From Candidatus Electronema sp. (GTDB lineage: Bacteria > Desulfobacterota > Desulfobulbia > Desulfobulbales > Desulfobulbaceae): 47,783 nucleotides of DNA. Made by a program: the position numbers and the translations under genes. The notes beneath the pieces were generated by a model. That model did not search any database, had not been told where the DNA came from, and saw only the letters and a program-made list of their open reading frames with translations. The stretch is taken from NCBI GenBank assembly GCA_026645415.1, contig JAPEVH010000070.1:1-47783 (forward strand). The letters are read 5' to 3'. This document shows positions 23,315 to 31,412 of this stretch, in pieces; the first letter of the stretch is position 1, and each line of letters opens with the position of its first letter.

Positions 23315-24238
23315 ATGGCAAAAAAATACAGAGGAACCTCGCCGATATTCTTAGACGAAGAGGCAGGGGGAAAAAACTCCTATGCCATCTACGTTCGCAA
23401 CCGCAGTCGACGGCGCATCGTTTTTGGCTGGTATGGTGGCAAATTCTCGCATCTTGATTGGCTGATGCCATTACTGCCAACGTGTCATCACTATTGTGAA
23501 CCTTTTGCAGGTTCCGGTGCCGTGCTCATCAATCGCAAACCTTCTCCTGTCGAGACATATAATGATATTGACGGCGATGTGGTGAATTTTTTTCGGGTGC
23601 TCCGAGATCATCATGAAGAGCTGATTCGAGCTATCGCTCTTACGCCTTTTTCCCGCGAAGAGTACCACAATGCCATCTATGACAGCACCAGTGGAATTAA
23701 TGATATTGAGCTTGCTCGCCGCTTTTATGTCAGAGCCCGTCAAACCCGTACTGGACTTGCGCAAACAGCCTCCCTTGGCCGTTGGGCCAATTGCAAGGAC
23801 ACTAGCCGGTCGGGAATGTCCGGTGTTGTTTCGCGTTGGCTTGGCGGTGTGGACGCGCTGGACGAAATAGCCCAGCGGCTCCTCCGTGTTCAAATCGAGA
23901 ATCGTCCTGCTATAGATATGATCCGTTTGTATGACAGTCCAAAAACACTCTTTTACTGTGACCCGCCATACCTGCATGCCACACGCGGCGATGCCAAGGC
24001 TTACGGCTTTGAAATGGATGAGGAACAACACCGAGAATTTGCTGAGGTTGTCAATGAATGTAAAGGAATGGTTGCTGTTTCCGGTTATGATCATCCTCTG
24101 ATGGATGAACTGTTTAAGCCGGGCCGCTGGTTCAAGACTCACGGACCAGAAAAAACTATTCATTCTACCAAGGATAAACGATCTGAAGTTCTATGGACGA
24201 ACTATGTCTCGATAAAACAAAAAGGACTCTTTGAATGA
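23315..24238 (+). CDS. DNA adenine methyltransferase (D12/Dam class) of an R-M system
   Basis: 307 residues; N6-adenine DNA methyltransferase using SAM. FGWYGGK (37-43) and EPFAGSG (62-68) form the SAM pocket, and the catalytic DPPY is at 216-219 within LFYCDPPYLHATRG. The order of motifs is that of the alpha (Dam-like) class, and an intervening target-recognition region lies at about 100-195. It overlaps the next gene by 4 bp (ATGA), so modification enzyme and nuclease are translated together, with the methylase first, as expected for safe establishment. The start ATG follows TAAGGAA. Confidence 0.9.
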   Translation: MAKKYRGTSPIFLDEEAGGKNSYAIYVRNRSRRRIVFGWYGGKFSHLDWLMPLLPTCHHYCEPFAGSGAVLINRKPSPVETYNDIDGDVVNFFRVLRDHHEELIRAIALTPFSREEYHNAIYDSTSGINDIELARRFYVRARQTRTGLAQTASLGRWANCKDTSRSGMSGVVSRWLGGVDALDEIAQRLLRVQIENRPAIDMIRLYDSPKTLFYCDPPYLHATRGDAKAYGFEMDEEQHREFAEVVNECKGMVAVSGYDHPLMDELFKPGRWFKTHGPEKTIHSTKDKRSEVLWTNYVSIKQKGLFE

Positions 24239-25356
24239 CCCCTGAAGAAATATTGCAGGATATCTACGAGAAGGCCATATCCGCATTAAGCTCTTCTGTC
24301 ATTGCTGATCCGGCAATCAGAGAACGAGTTGAGTATGTTTGCCATTGCATGAGCAACCGCGCAGGGGTTCGCTTGCTTATGTCGTGCCTGTTAGGAAAAT
24401 TGGACAAACCAAATGTGGACCCACGTAAGCCCTATACCGAAATCGGCGGATCAGATTGCTTTTCAGGCCGAACTTATGATGAACGCTATCTGACCAAATT
24501 TATAAACGAACACCGCCTGCCAGTTAATCCGACCACAGCTTTTTTGACTCCCACGCTGCGCAACATTGACCATCCGCTGACAGCTCACCGTGAACTTGTC
24601 GGCAGGCCGCGCGATCTCTATAGAAATACCTTGGAATTATTGGAAGATGTCGCAGAACAGCGGGTCGCCGCTGATGTGCTGTTTGTGGAGGCCGTGCGGG
24701 TGCTGCTTCTTATGCGTGATGAAAAGCTGGCTCGAATGACCTCCTTGTTGAAAGCTTTAGAACGAACCGTTGGCGCATTGCCATTGTCCTCCGAGGCTAT
24801 TGTCACTTTGATAACTCAGCACCTTGCTTGTAAAAATGCAAGCCGTTTGCCTGTGTTGGTGGTTGCTGCCGCCTATGAAGCCGCAGGGACGAGGTTGGCG
24901 GAAAGGATGTTGCCACTGAATTCACATAATGCTGCCGATCTGCAAACCGGCTCGTCTGGAGATGTTGAAATTTGTCTGGTAGGAGAAAACTCAGTCGTCA
25001 CCGCTTATGAAATGAAGATGAAACGTGTGACAGATGATGACATTGACGCAGCAGTCACCAAAATTGCCAGATTTTCAAACAGGATTCATAATTATTTGTT
25101 CGTAACGACTGAGGTAATCGACCCAATAGTGGCCCAATATGCTGCGACATTTTATGAAAAAACTGATGGCACGGAGATAGCCATCCTTGACTGCATAGGT
25201 TTTCTACGGCATTTTCTGCACCTATTCCACCGAATTCGCACAGAATATATTAACGTTTACCAGAGACTGGTGTTGAATGAGCCGGATTCAGCCGTCAACC
25301 AAACCTTGAAAGAAGTATTTCTGACACTGCGGCAAACCGCTGAAAGCGGAGAATAA
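24235..25356 (+). CDS. type II restriction endonuclease, SacI family
   Basis: 373 residues. It matches the SacI-family pattern: PRKPYTEIGGSDCFSGRTYD (64-82), NPTTAFLTPTLRN (98-110), LPLNSHNAADLQTG, and GDVEICLVG (242-250) with AYEMKMK (257-263). D243 and E259-x-K261 form a PD-(D/E)xK-type metal site on adjacent strands. LDCIGFLRHFLHLFHRIR near the end is also family-typical. Prototype SacI cuts GAGCTC; this protein need not share that site, because the partner methylase is an adenine enzyme of the Dam class, and the two should recognise the same sequence. It is translationally coupled to the methylase. Confidence 0.85.
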   Translation: MTPEEILQDIYEKAISALSSSVIADPAIRERVEYVCHCMSNRAGVRLLMSCLLGKLDKPNVDPRKPYTEIGGSDCFSGRTYDERYLTKFINEHRLPVNPTTAFLTPTLRNIDHPLTAHRELVGRPRDLYRNTLELLEDVAEQRVAADVLFVEAVRVLLLMRDEKLARMTSLLKALERTVGALPLSSEAIVTLITQHLACKNASRLPVLVVAAAYEAAGTRLAERMLPLNSHNAADLQTGSSGDVEICLVGENSVVTAYEMKMKRVTDDDIDAAVTKIARFSNRIHNYLFVTTEVIDPIVAQYAATFYEKTDGTEIAILDCIGFLRHFLHLFHRIRTEYINVYQRLVLNEPDSAVNQTLKEVFLTLRQTAESGE

Positions 25357-25449
25357 AAAATAAGCTAATCATTTTTTGCACAACATTGAAGCAGAGAGGA
25401 AGAGTTGCTCAAAGGCCGCCGCAGAGAGCCGCCAGACTGTTCACGGCCC

Positions 25450-25701
25450 GTCTGTCGTTTGCATCGCCCCAAAGTCAATTGGAATCGACCCGATGCACAT
25501 TGGAATCACCCAATTTCCGGTTGACATTGACACGATTCCAACTGGAATCAAGGCAGTTCCAATCGAAAACGGCACAATGTCAATTGGAATTGAGGCAAAG
25601 TCAATTTGAATCAGGGCAATTCCTGTTGACATTGAACCAATTCCAACCGGAATCAGTGTAATTCCAATTGACATTACGACACTTCTAATGTGCATCAGGT
25701 C
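25450..25701. repeat. 21-bp-period palindromic array (10 to 12 units)
   Basis: Units of exactly 21 bp start at 25450, 25471, 25492, 25513, 25534, 25555, 25576, 25597, 25618, 25639, 25660 and 25681. The first and last are degenerate. Best units approach ATTCCAATTGGAAT plus a 6-7 bp linker. Left half-sites are ATTCCA or AAGTCA/ATGTCA (one ATGCAC); right half-sites are TGGAAT or TGACAT (last unit TGCAT). They occur in different pairings (for example 25534 both ATTCCA-type; 25576 ATGTCA plus TGGAAT; 25660 ATTCCA plus TGACAT). It fills most of the gap between the restriction endonuclease and elbB. Because 21 is three times seven, several frames stay open and encode heptapeptide repeats. Confidence 0.85.
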
Positions 25702-25796
25702 GTTTTCAGTGTGCTCTGCATCGGGCAATCCACAAGCAAAAACATCATTGCAAACAAAGACCTGTCCTTTCAACTTTCTCATGTCAGGAGCATTTC

Positions 25797-26450
25797 ATGC
25801 CAACCAAAAACTTCGCTGTCATCCTCTGCGGCTGTGGCCACCGGGACGGCTCAGAAATCCACGAAGCTACGTTGACCCTCTGGGCCATCCACAAGAACGG
25901 AGCTAACTTTCAATGCTTTGCTCCGAATATCCAGCAACACCACGTTCTCAACCATCTCAATGGTGAAGAGATGGCGGAGCAACGCAATGTGCTGATCGAA
26001 GCTGCCCGCATTGCGCGGGGCAAGGTCAAGGATTTAGCCCAGTTCGATGCCAACGCCTTTGCTGGCTTAGTTATTCCCGGTGGAGTCGGCGCAGCCAAGA
26101 ACCTCTGTACCTACGCCTTTGACGGCCCGGATTGCACAGTCAACGAGGATATGGCACAGGCGATTCAGGCCATGCACCAAGCTGGTAAGCCTATCGGCGC
26201 GCTTTGCATTGCTCCAGTCATAGTGGCTAAAGTGCTGGGCAAGGTGACGGTTACTGCCGGACAGGATGCAGGCACCGCAGCAGACATCATCACTATGGGC
26301 GGCAGCCATGCGCCAACCCAGCAGGGCGAAATCACCATTGATCAGGCCAATAAAATTGTGACCACCCCTTGCTATATGTTAGAGTCACGGGTTGATCAAA
26401 TCGGTGAAGGCGCAGATCGCTTGGTTCAGGCTATGCTGTCGATGATCTAA
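25797..26450 (+). CDS. elbB: ElbB-like glyoxalase (DJ-1/PfpI superfamily)
   Basis: 217 residues; ElbB (YhbL) is a DJ-1/PfpI-fold enzyme with reported glyoxalase III activity, linked historically to isoprenoid synthesis. Evidence: AVILCGCGHRDGSEIHEA at the start, IPGGVGAAKNLCTYAFDG, the nucleophile elbow GALCIAPV with Cys137, and GGSHAP followed by TTPCYML. Full length. The ATG is preceded by CAGGAG. It lies directly after the 21-bp array, but no promoter of good quality was identified in the 95 bp between. Confidence 0.93.
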   Translation: MPTKNFAVILCGCGHRDGSEIHEATLTLWAIHKNGANFQCFAPNIQQHHVLNHLNGEEMAEQRNVLIEAARIARGKVKDLAQFDANAFAGLVIPGGVGAAKNLCTYAFDGPDCTVNEDMAQAIQAMHQAGKPIGALCIAPVIVAKVLGKVTVTAGQDAGTAADIITMGGSHAPTQQGEITIDQANKIVTTPCYMLESRVDQIGEGADRLVQAMLSMI

Positions 26451-26475
26451 AACAACAACGACTCACACGGAAAAA

Positions 26476-26955
26476 ATGAAAAAGCTCCTAAGCTGGCTCT
26501 GTTGTCTGCATTGGTTCTTACCTGTCTCTGCCCAAGCATGGCAAGGTGAGGTCATTAAGGTTTCAGATGGCGACACCCTGCATGTGCAACGAGGGCGAGA
26601 GATTGTCAAGGTACGTCTTTACGGCGTGGATTGCCCAGAGAAACGGCAAAGTTTTGGCCCACAAGCAACAAAGTTTACGGAGCAATTCATTCTCCACAAA
26701 AAGGCAAACGTGGAGACCGTAGACACAGATCGCTATGGCCGCACTGTTGGTTTGGTGAGCAGTGGTCGTAAGCTGCTCAATCGGGAGCTGGTGCGGGCTG
26801 GTTATGCGTGGACGTATCCGGCCTATTGCAAAAAGCAACCGCTCTGCAACGAGTTGAGCAAGTTGGAAGAAAAGGCCCGCAAGCGCAAGGCTGGTCTTTG
26901 GCAGGAAAGGAACCCGCTGCCACCTTGGGAATGGAGAAAGAGGAACCAGCGATGA
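26476..26955 (+). CDS. secreted thermonuclease-like nuclease (SNase family)
   Basis: 159 residues. The signal peptide ends SAQA, and a staphylococcal-nuclease OB-fold follows: KVSDGDTLHV (Asp binding calcium), RLYGVDCPEK with R47 and E55, and DRYGRTVG with R89. These three correspond to the catalytic Arg-Glu-Arg of SNase. A second region has ELVRAGYAWTY and CNELSKLEEKARKRKAGLW, typical of family members. It cleaves DNA/RNA in the periplasm or outside. The next gene overlaps its stop by 4 bp (ATGA). Confidence 0.9.
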   Translation: MKKLLSWLCCLHWFLPVSAQAWQGEVIKVSDGDTLHVQRGREIVKVRLYGVDCPEKRQSFGPQATKFTEQFILHKKANVETVDTDRYGRTVGLVSSGRKLLNRELVRAGYAWTYPAYCKKQPLCNELSKLEEKARKRKAGLWQERNPLPPWEWRKRNQR

Positions 26956-27374
26956 ACCCGTCAAACACCGTCCAGCTCTCCGATATTTTTACCTGCGCCC
27001 GCTGTGGTTACTGCTGTCAGGGTGAGACAACCGTTTCTCTTGATCAGGACGATCAAGAGCGGATGCTTGCCAAGCTGGGACTAAGTCGGCAGGAGGTAAC
27101 AGAGAAATACTGGCGTGTGACTGGTGATATGGTGCAGATGCAGATTGTTGAGCATCACTGCATTTTTTATCGTCAAGAGAGTGGCTGCATTGTCCATGAA
27201 GGCCGCCCGTGGCGTTGCGGCCAGTGGCCTTTGCATCCTAGTATCTTGACGGATGAGAACAACTTCCGCACTATCCGCGAGTCCTGCCCCGGTATCAATC
27301 AAAAATTGAGCTGGGAGCAGTTCTGTGTACTATTCAGGCAGCTTTTAGAGCAGGAAGAACGGTTGCTCTGTTAA
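26952..27374 (+). CDS. YkgJ-family cysteine cluster protein
   Basis: 140 residues from the ATG that overlaps the nuclease stop. Cys pattern: FTCARCGYCCQGETT near the N-terminus, then C63 in HHCIFYRQ, GCIVHEGRPWRCGQWPLHP, and ESCPGIN. This is the zinc/iron-sulfur CxxCxxCC...C...C..RPxxC family (YkgJ, UPF0153), with a putative metal site; function is unknown. A longer frame from 26808 reads into the nuclease gene and is rejected. It is 3 bp ahead of rlmH, so probably the same transcript. Confidence 0.85.
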   Translation: MNPSNTVQLSDIFTCARCGYCCQGETTVSLDQDDQERMLAKLGLSRQEVTEKYWRVTGDMVQMQIVEHHCIFYRQESGCIVHEGRPWRCGQWPLHPSILTDENNFRTIRESCPGINQKLSWEQFCVLFRQLLEQEERLLC

Positions 27375-27377
27375 AAA

Positions 27378-27845
27378 ATGAAACTCCTCATCCCCTTTCT
27401 CGGCAAAACCAAGGAAAGCTACCTTGAGCAGGGCATCTGCGACTACGCTGAACGGCTGCGCCGCTACCTATCGTTAGAAATCAAGGTACTCAAGTGCAGC
27501 CACGCTAAGAACGACAGCGACCAAGTCATCATGGCTCGTGAGGCAGACTTGCTGCTCAACCAGTCTGCTGCCGCCTCCTTGACTGTTGCTCTTGACCCAG
27601 CAGGCCGCGAGTTCAGTTCCGAGGAATTAGCTGCTCTCCTTGACAGCTGGGAGCAGCAGAGCCTTCAGACCGTCTGCTTTCTCATTGGTGGTCATCTTGG
27701 CTTGGATGAGCGGGTGCGGCGACAGGCCAGCCTGCTCTGTTCGCTCTCCCGCCTCACTTTCACCCACGAGATGAGCCGCTTCATCCTTCTCGAACAGCTC
27801 TACCGAGCCTGTTCCATCCGGGCTGGGCACAAATACCACAAATAA
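27378..27845 (+). CDS. rlmH: 23S rRNA (pseudouridine1915-N3)-methyltransferase RlmH
   Basis: 155 residues of the SPOUT methyltransferase fold, which methylates pseudouridine 1915 in helix 69 of 23S rRNA. Evidence: MKLLIPFLGKTKESYLEQG at the N-terminus, ALDPAGREFSSEELA, the SAM-knot FLIGGHLGLDERVR, and the conserved C-terminal HEMSRFILLEQLYRACSI then RAGHKYHK. Normal length. It is the last gene before a bidirectional terminator. Confidence 0.96.
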   Translation: MKLLIPFLGKTKESYLEQGICDYAERLRRYLSLEIKVLKCSHAKNDSDQVIMAREADLLLNQSAAASLTVALDPAGREFSSEELAALLDSWEQQSLQTVCFLIGGHLGLDERVRRQASLLCSLSRLTFTHEMSRFILLEQLYRACSIRAGHKYHK

Positions 27846-27846
27846 C

Positions 27847-27878
27847 AACGGCATCTCAGAGTACTCTGAGATGCCGTT
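27847..27878. terminator. bidirectional terminator, perfect 32-bp palindrome
   Basis: AACGGCATCTCAGAGT pairs completely with ACTCTGAGATGCCGTT. It lies between the convergent rlmH and symporter stop codons, with T- or A-rich flanks, and should stop transcription from both sides. Confidence 0.85.
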
Positions 27879-27910
27879 CTTCTTCATCCTACTTCAGCAG
27901 GATGATCTTC

Positions 27911-29641
27911 TTACCTTCTTACCACACCTGGTACGCGAATGTCTTCAACCAGATTCTGGATGTGTTCTGGTGGTGGCGGGGTGATGCTCGACACTGCGTA
28001 AGCAACGATAAAGTTCACCAGCGCACCAATGCTGCCAAAGGCTTCTGGGGAAATACCAAAGAGCCAGTTATCAGCCACGTTCTTGGCCATCTCTGTGCCC
28101 GGCACAAAGAACCAGCCTTTGAACCAGAAGATATAAACCAAGGTCACGCCTAAGCCAGCGAGCATACCGGCGATTGCTCCTGCCTTGTTGATTCGTTTGA
28201 CAAAGATACCCATCATCAGGGCCGGGAAGATGGACGATGCTGCCAGACCAAAGGCCAAGGCAACCACCTGCGCCGCAAATCCCGGAGGATGAAGACCAAA
28301 ATATCCTGCCACAACAATAGCTCCACCCATAGCAATACGACCGGCCAACAGCTCGCTTTTATCGCTCATGTTCTTGGCAAAGATGCCTTTAAGCAGGTCA
28401 TGCGAGATGGACGAGGAAATAGCAAGCAGAAGCCCAGCAGCGGTAGATAGAGCAGCAGCAATACCACCCGCCGCTACCAAGGCAATAACCCAGTTGGGCA
28501 GGCCAGCAATCTCTGGGTTGGCCAGTACCATGATGTCGTTATCTATAGTGACCATCTCGTTCTGGGCCGGGTCTTTAACATACTGAATCCGCCCGTCACC
28601 GTTCTTGTCCTCAAACTTGAGCAGACCGGTTTTCTCCCAGTTCTTAAACCACGTAGGCCGTTCGTCGTACTTGAGCCACTCGCCAGCATGAGCATCCTTG
28701 GTGGGGTGGATGGTTTCCATCAGATTGAGCCTAGCCATCGCGCCAACTGCTGGAGCAGTGGTGTACAGAATCGCAATAAAGACCAGCGACCAACCTACTG
28801 AAGAACGCGCATCTCGCACCTTGGGCACCGTGAAGAAACGAGTGATAACATGCGGTAGACCAGCAGTGCCGATCATCAGGGTCATGGTATAGAGGAAGAT
28901 GTTCTGAAGACTGTCGCTCCGGGCCGTATATTGGTTAAAGCCAATATCCGTCAGGGTCTGGTTCAGCTTATCCAACAGGAACATGTGCGAGCCGTCATTC
29001 ATCTGCGCCCCTAAGCCAAGCTGAGGCAGCGGATTGTCCGTGAGCTGGAGGGAAATAAAGACCGCTGGCACAGTATAAGCAAAGATCAAGACGCAGTATT
29101 GGGCGATCTGGGTGTAGGTGATGCCCTTCATGCCACCCAGCACCGCATAGATAAAGACGATGATCATGCCGACCAGCAGGCCGTACTCATAGGGCATCTC
29201 TAAGAAGCGAGAAAAGGCCACGCCAATACCCTTCATCTGGCCAATAACATAGGTCAGTGAGGCGACGATCAGACAGATGACCGCGACAATGCGGGCGGTG
29301 TTAGAATAGTAGCGGTCGCCGATAAAAGCAGGCACAGTGAACTTGCCGTACTTACGCAGATACGGGGCCAAGAGCATGGCCAAGAGGCAGTAGCCGCCAG
29401 TCCAACCCATGAGAAAGACTGAGGCATCATAGCCTTTCATGGCAATCATGCCAGCCATTGAGATGAAGGAGGCAGCGGACATCCAGTCTGCACCAGTGGC
29501 CATGCCATTCAGCACAGGATGCACGCCCTTGCCAGCCACGTAGAACTCGCCAGTGGAGCCAGCGCGTGCTTTGATGGCAATCCAGATATAGAGCGCAAAG
29601 GTTGCGCCAACGACCAGATAAGTGATTAGTTGCAGGCTCAT
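27911..29641 (-). CDS. sodium:solute symporter, VC_2705-like (acetate/organic acid)
   Basis: 576 residues when started at MSLQLITYLVVGATF, which follows GGAG; a longer frame has a non-membrane leader overlapping the upstream gene. It has about 13 membrane helices with GADWMSAASFISMAGM and GGMKGITYTQIAQY, which are SSS-family hallmarks. It pairs with a DUF4212 small subunit, the marker of the VC_2705 subfamily, a Na+-coupled monocarboxylate (acetate/propionate) uptake system. A large extracytoplasmic loop (about 320-370) carries DKNGDGRI, an EF-hand-like loop lacking the usual Glu at position 12. Acetate uptake or assimilation is an inference. Confidence 0.9.
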   Translation of the reverse strand: MSLQLITYLVVGATFALYIWIAIKARAGSTGEFYVAGKGVHPVLNGMATGADWMSAASFISMAGMIAMKGYDASVFLMGWTGGYCLLAMLLAPYLRKYGKFTVPAFIGDRYYSNTARIVAVICLIVASLTYVIGQMKGIGVAFSRFLEMPYEYGLLVGMIIVFIYAVLGGMKGITYTQIAQYCVLIFAYTVPAVFISLQLTDNPLPQLGLGAQMNDGSHMFLLDKLNQTLTDIGFNQYTARSDSLQNIFLYTMTLMIGTAGLPHVITRFFTVPKVRDARSSVGWSLVFIAILYTTAPAVGAMARLNLMETIHPTKDAHAGEWLKYDERPTWFKNWEKTGLLKFEDKNGDGRIQYVKDPAQNEMVTIDNDIMVLANPEIAGLPNWVIALVAAGGIAAALSTAAGLLLAISSSISHDLLKGIFAKNMSDKSELLAGRIAMGGAIVVAGYFGLHPPGFAAQVVALAFGLAASSIFPALMMGIFVKRINKAGAIAGMLAGLGVTLVYIFWFKGWFFVPGTEMAKNVADNWLFGISPEAFGSIGALVNFIVAYAVSSITPPPPEHIQNLVEDIRVPGVVRR

Positions 29642-29666
29642 CGTGTTGTGTTCTCCAGTTATTTGC

Positions 29667-29924
29667 TCAGTCTTCCTGAACACCAAATTTGCGATCAAGC
29701 TGATTCATCCGCCACGCATAGAAAAACACGAGGATGACAAAGCTGTAGATTGAACCCTGCTGGGCAAACCAGAAGCCAAGCGGATAACCGCCCAAGATAC
29801 GAATGCTGTTCAGTGGTTCAGCAAAAAGAACACCACAGCCATAGGACACGGCAAACCAAACGACAAGGCAGCCGATCACCAGCCGGATGTTTGCCTGCCA
29901 GTACGCCTGCGCATCATTATTCAT
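29667..29924 (-). CDS. DUF4212 small subunit of the symporter
   Basis: 85 residues with two membrane helices: LVIGCLVVWFAVSYGCGVLF and QQGSIYSFVILVFFYAW. The N-terminus AYWQANIRLV, the central NSIRILGGYPLGFWFAQQGS and the C-terminal MNQLDRKFG are the DUF4212 signature. Family members always precede the VC_2705-type symporter and are thought to be an obligate partner in the inner membrane. The stop is 25 bp before the symporter ATG. Confidence 0.92.
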   Translation of the reverse strand: MNNDAQAYWQANIRLVIGCLVVWFAVSYGCGVLFAEPLNSIRILGGYPLGFWFAQQGSIYSFVILVFFYAWRMNQLDRKFGVQED

Positions 29925-30062
29925 ACATCTCCCTCCATTCCATTTATTGTTATTCTGAGACTACCTAGGCAGCACCTTTTTCCACTTTTGAGACAGGTAA
30001 CTGTACTCGGTTATCGTTCTTTTCGTCAAGCCTGAAACAGCCATGAAACCGTGCTCAGAGCC

Positions 30063-30770
30063 TTATGAACGCAGGCCGCGACCGGCCCAGTACAAATCCT
30101 TCAATGTAGCAGTCCCACTTTGCTGGAACTTCTTGAGGAGATAGAGAAAGAGGTAGGCGGTTTGGAGGGCATCTTCTAATGCGTCATGGGGCTTGAACTT
30201 GGGCAGGCTGAACGCTTCGACCAGCGCGTCCAGAGTACAGGAGACTGACTGGTCATTGCCACCGTAGAAGTCTTTATCGTCTGCTTCTTGATAGCGGCGG
30301 GCAAGGCGCATGGTGTCAATAGTGGGATTGGCAAGGCTGCCGCCAAGTGCTCTGTCAGCGGCCTTGTTGAGGAAGTGCATGTCCAGATCAACGAAGTGAC
30401 CAACCAGCAGGCTACTGCCGCAGAACTCGGCAAAGGCGGGTAGCACCTCTTGGACAGGCGGGGCTTGTTCCAACTGCTCCGGGGTGATGCGGTGAATCAG
30501 GGTGGCGGTGCTGGGCTGAATCTTGTCCGGGCGGACATAGCTGTGAAAGCAGCGGCTCGGCTCAATCCGTAGCTGCTCAATGCGCACCGCCCCAAGAGCG
30601 ATGAGCTGATCTTTGCGGCGGCTGAGGCCGGTCAGTTCAGTGTCAAAGACCGTAAAGCTGTACGCCTCCAGCGGTCTGCCTTGATCAAACTTGGCAAACA
30701 GTGCCGCATTCCTGAGCAGCGCAGGATGCAGCTCACACAGGCCAAAGAGTTTGCGCAGAACGGGCAGCAT
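30063..30770 (-). CDS. DnaQ-like 3'-5' exonuclease domain protein
   Basis: 235 residues. DEDD exonuclease: motif I FDTELTGL, motif II VGHFVDLDMHFL, and motif III HDALEDALQTAYLF, giving the D-E-D-D/H set. This fold degrades single-stranded DNA 3'-5' as in Pol III epsilon. In many proteobacteria such a gene accompanies the symporter and DUF294 genes, so a signalling or nucleotide role has been suggested rather than replication proofreading. Here its Shine-Dalgarno GAGG is formed by the last codons of the DUF3226 gene, whose stop is two bases ahead, which couples it to the inserted cassette. Confidence 0.88.
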   Translation of the reverse strand: MLPVLRKLFGLCELHPALLRNAALFAKFDQGRPLEAYSFTVFDTELTGLSRRKDQLIALGAVRIEQLRIEPSRCFHSYVRPDKIQPSTATLIHRITPEQLEQAPPVQEVLPAFAEFCGSSLLVGHFVDLDMHFLNKAADRALGGSLANPTIDTMRLARRYQEADDKDFYGGNDQSVSCTLDALVEAFSLPKFKPHDALEDALQTAYLFLYLLKKFQQSGTATLKDLYWAGRGLRS

Positions 30771-30772
30771 GG

Positions 30773-31411
30773 TTAAACCTCAAACAGTTCCCGGAACCAC
30801 TGCATGAACGCTGCCGCCTGCGGCGAGGAGGGCGACAGAATGCGTTCCATTATCGCATTGTGAAGCTGTCTGCCCGGTGGATTCCGCCATGCCAGCCACG
30901 TATGAATCTTTGCTTTGTCGCTGTGGAAGTCCTTGAAAGATGCTCCATGCGCTTTTGCCTGCTGGCAGCTTTGCTCAGAGAATTGCCACAATGCTTTGCC
31001 GTCCTCTGGCAGAAGAAACTGAAGAAAGGTTTCCAGCATTCCCCGTTCCTTGTTATCTGGCATCATCCAAACACCGAGCTTGATTTCACCGGGATGAATC
31101 AGGCCAAATAAAGGCGGTTGCTTTGGAATATCAGGATATCTTTCAATCAAACAGTTGCGGATGCTTTGCCAACGATCAGCAGGTGATTCATCTGCATCAA
31201 GAATGATGCCAAGCACTTTCAAGCCGGATGCCTTGAGCTGAACACCTATCTCTTCCTTGTCCAGCAGTTTTTCCACGCTGCCCAAGGCTTTGATCTCAAC
31301 AATCCATTCTTTTTGCTTGTCTCCCCATTTGACTCCGTTCGCTTCAACAATCTGAGGAATCACCCGCTTGTCTTCGTCGCCTTCAACCAGCAGCACCTTG
31401 TCATGAATCAT
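30773..31411 (-). CDS. DUF3226 (TOPRIM-like) partner of an AAA ATPase
   Basis: 212 residues from ATG at 31411, which follows GAGGTG by seven bases and the AAA stop by one base. A longer TTG start is less likely. Evidence: VLLVEGDEDK with Glu10, GIILDADES with Asp72 and Asp74 (the E...DxD of a TOPRIM-like active site), GIWMMPDN-like GVWMMPDNKERGMLETFL, and HTWLAWRNPPGRQLHNAI. This is the DUF3226 pattern. TOPRIM domains cut or rejoin nucleic acid, and paired with an ABC/AAA ATPase they form OLD-type or PARIS-type defence effectors. The nuclease role is inference. Confidence 0.75.
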   Translation of the reverse strand: MIHDKVLLVEGDEDKRVIPQIVEANGVKWGDKQKEWIVEIKALGSVEKLLDKEEIGVQLKASGLKVLGIILDADESPADRWQSIRNCLIERYPDIPKQPPLFGLIHPGEIKLGVWMMPDNKERGMLETFLQFLLPEDGKALWQFSEQSCQQAKAHGASFKDFHSDKAKIHTWLAWRNPPGRQLHNAIMERILSPSSPQAAAFMQWFRELFEV

Positions 31412-31412
31412 C

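Noticed and set aside
26808..26951. Longer N-terminus for the YkgJ-family gene
   Set aside because: The extra 48 residues are read out of frame inside the nuclease gene; the ATGA overlap start fits the family.
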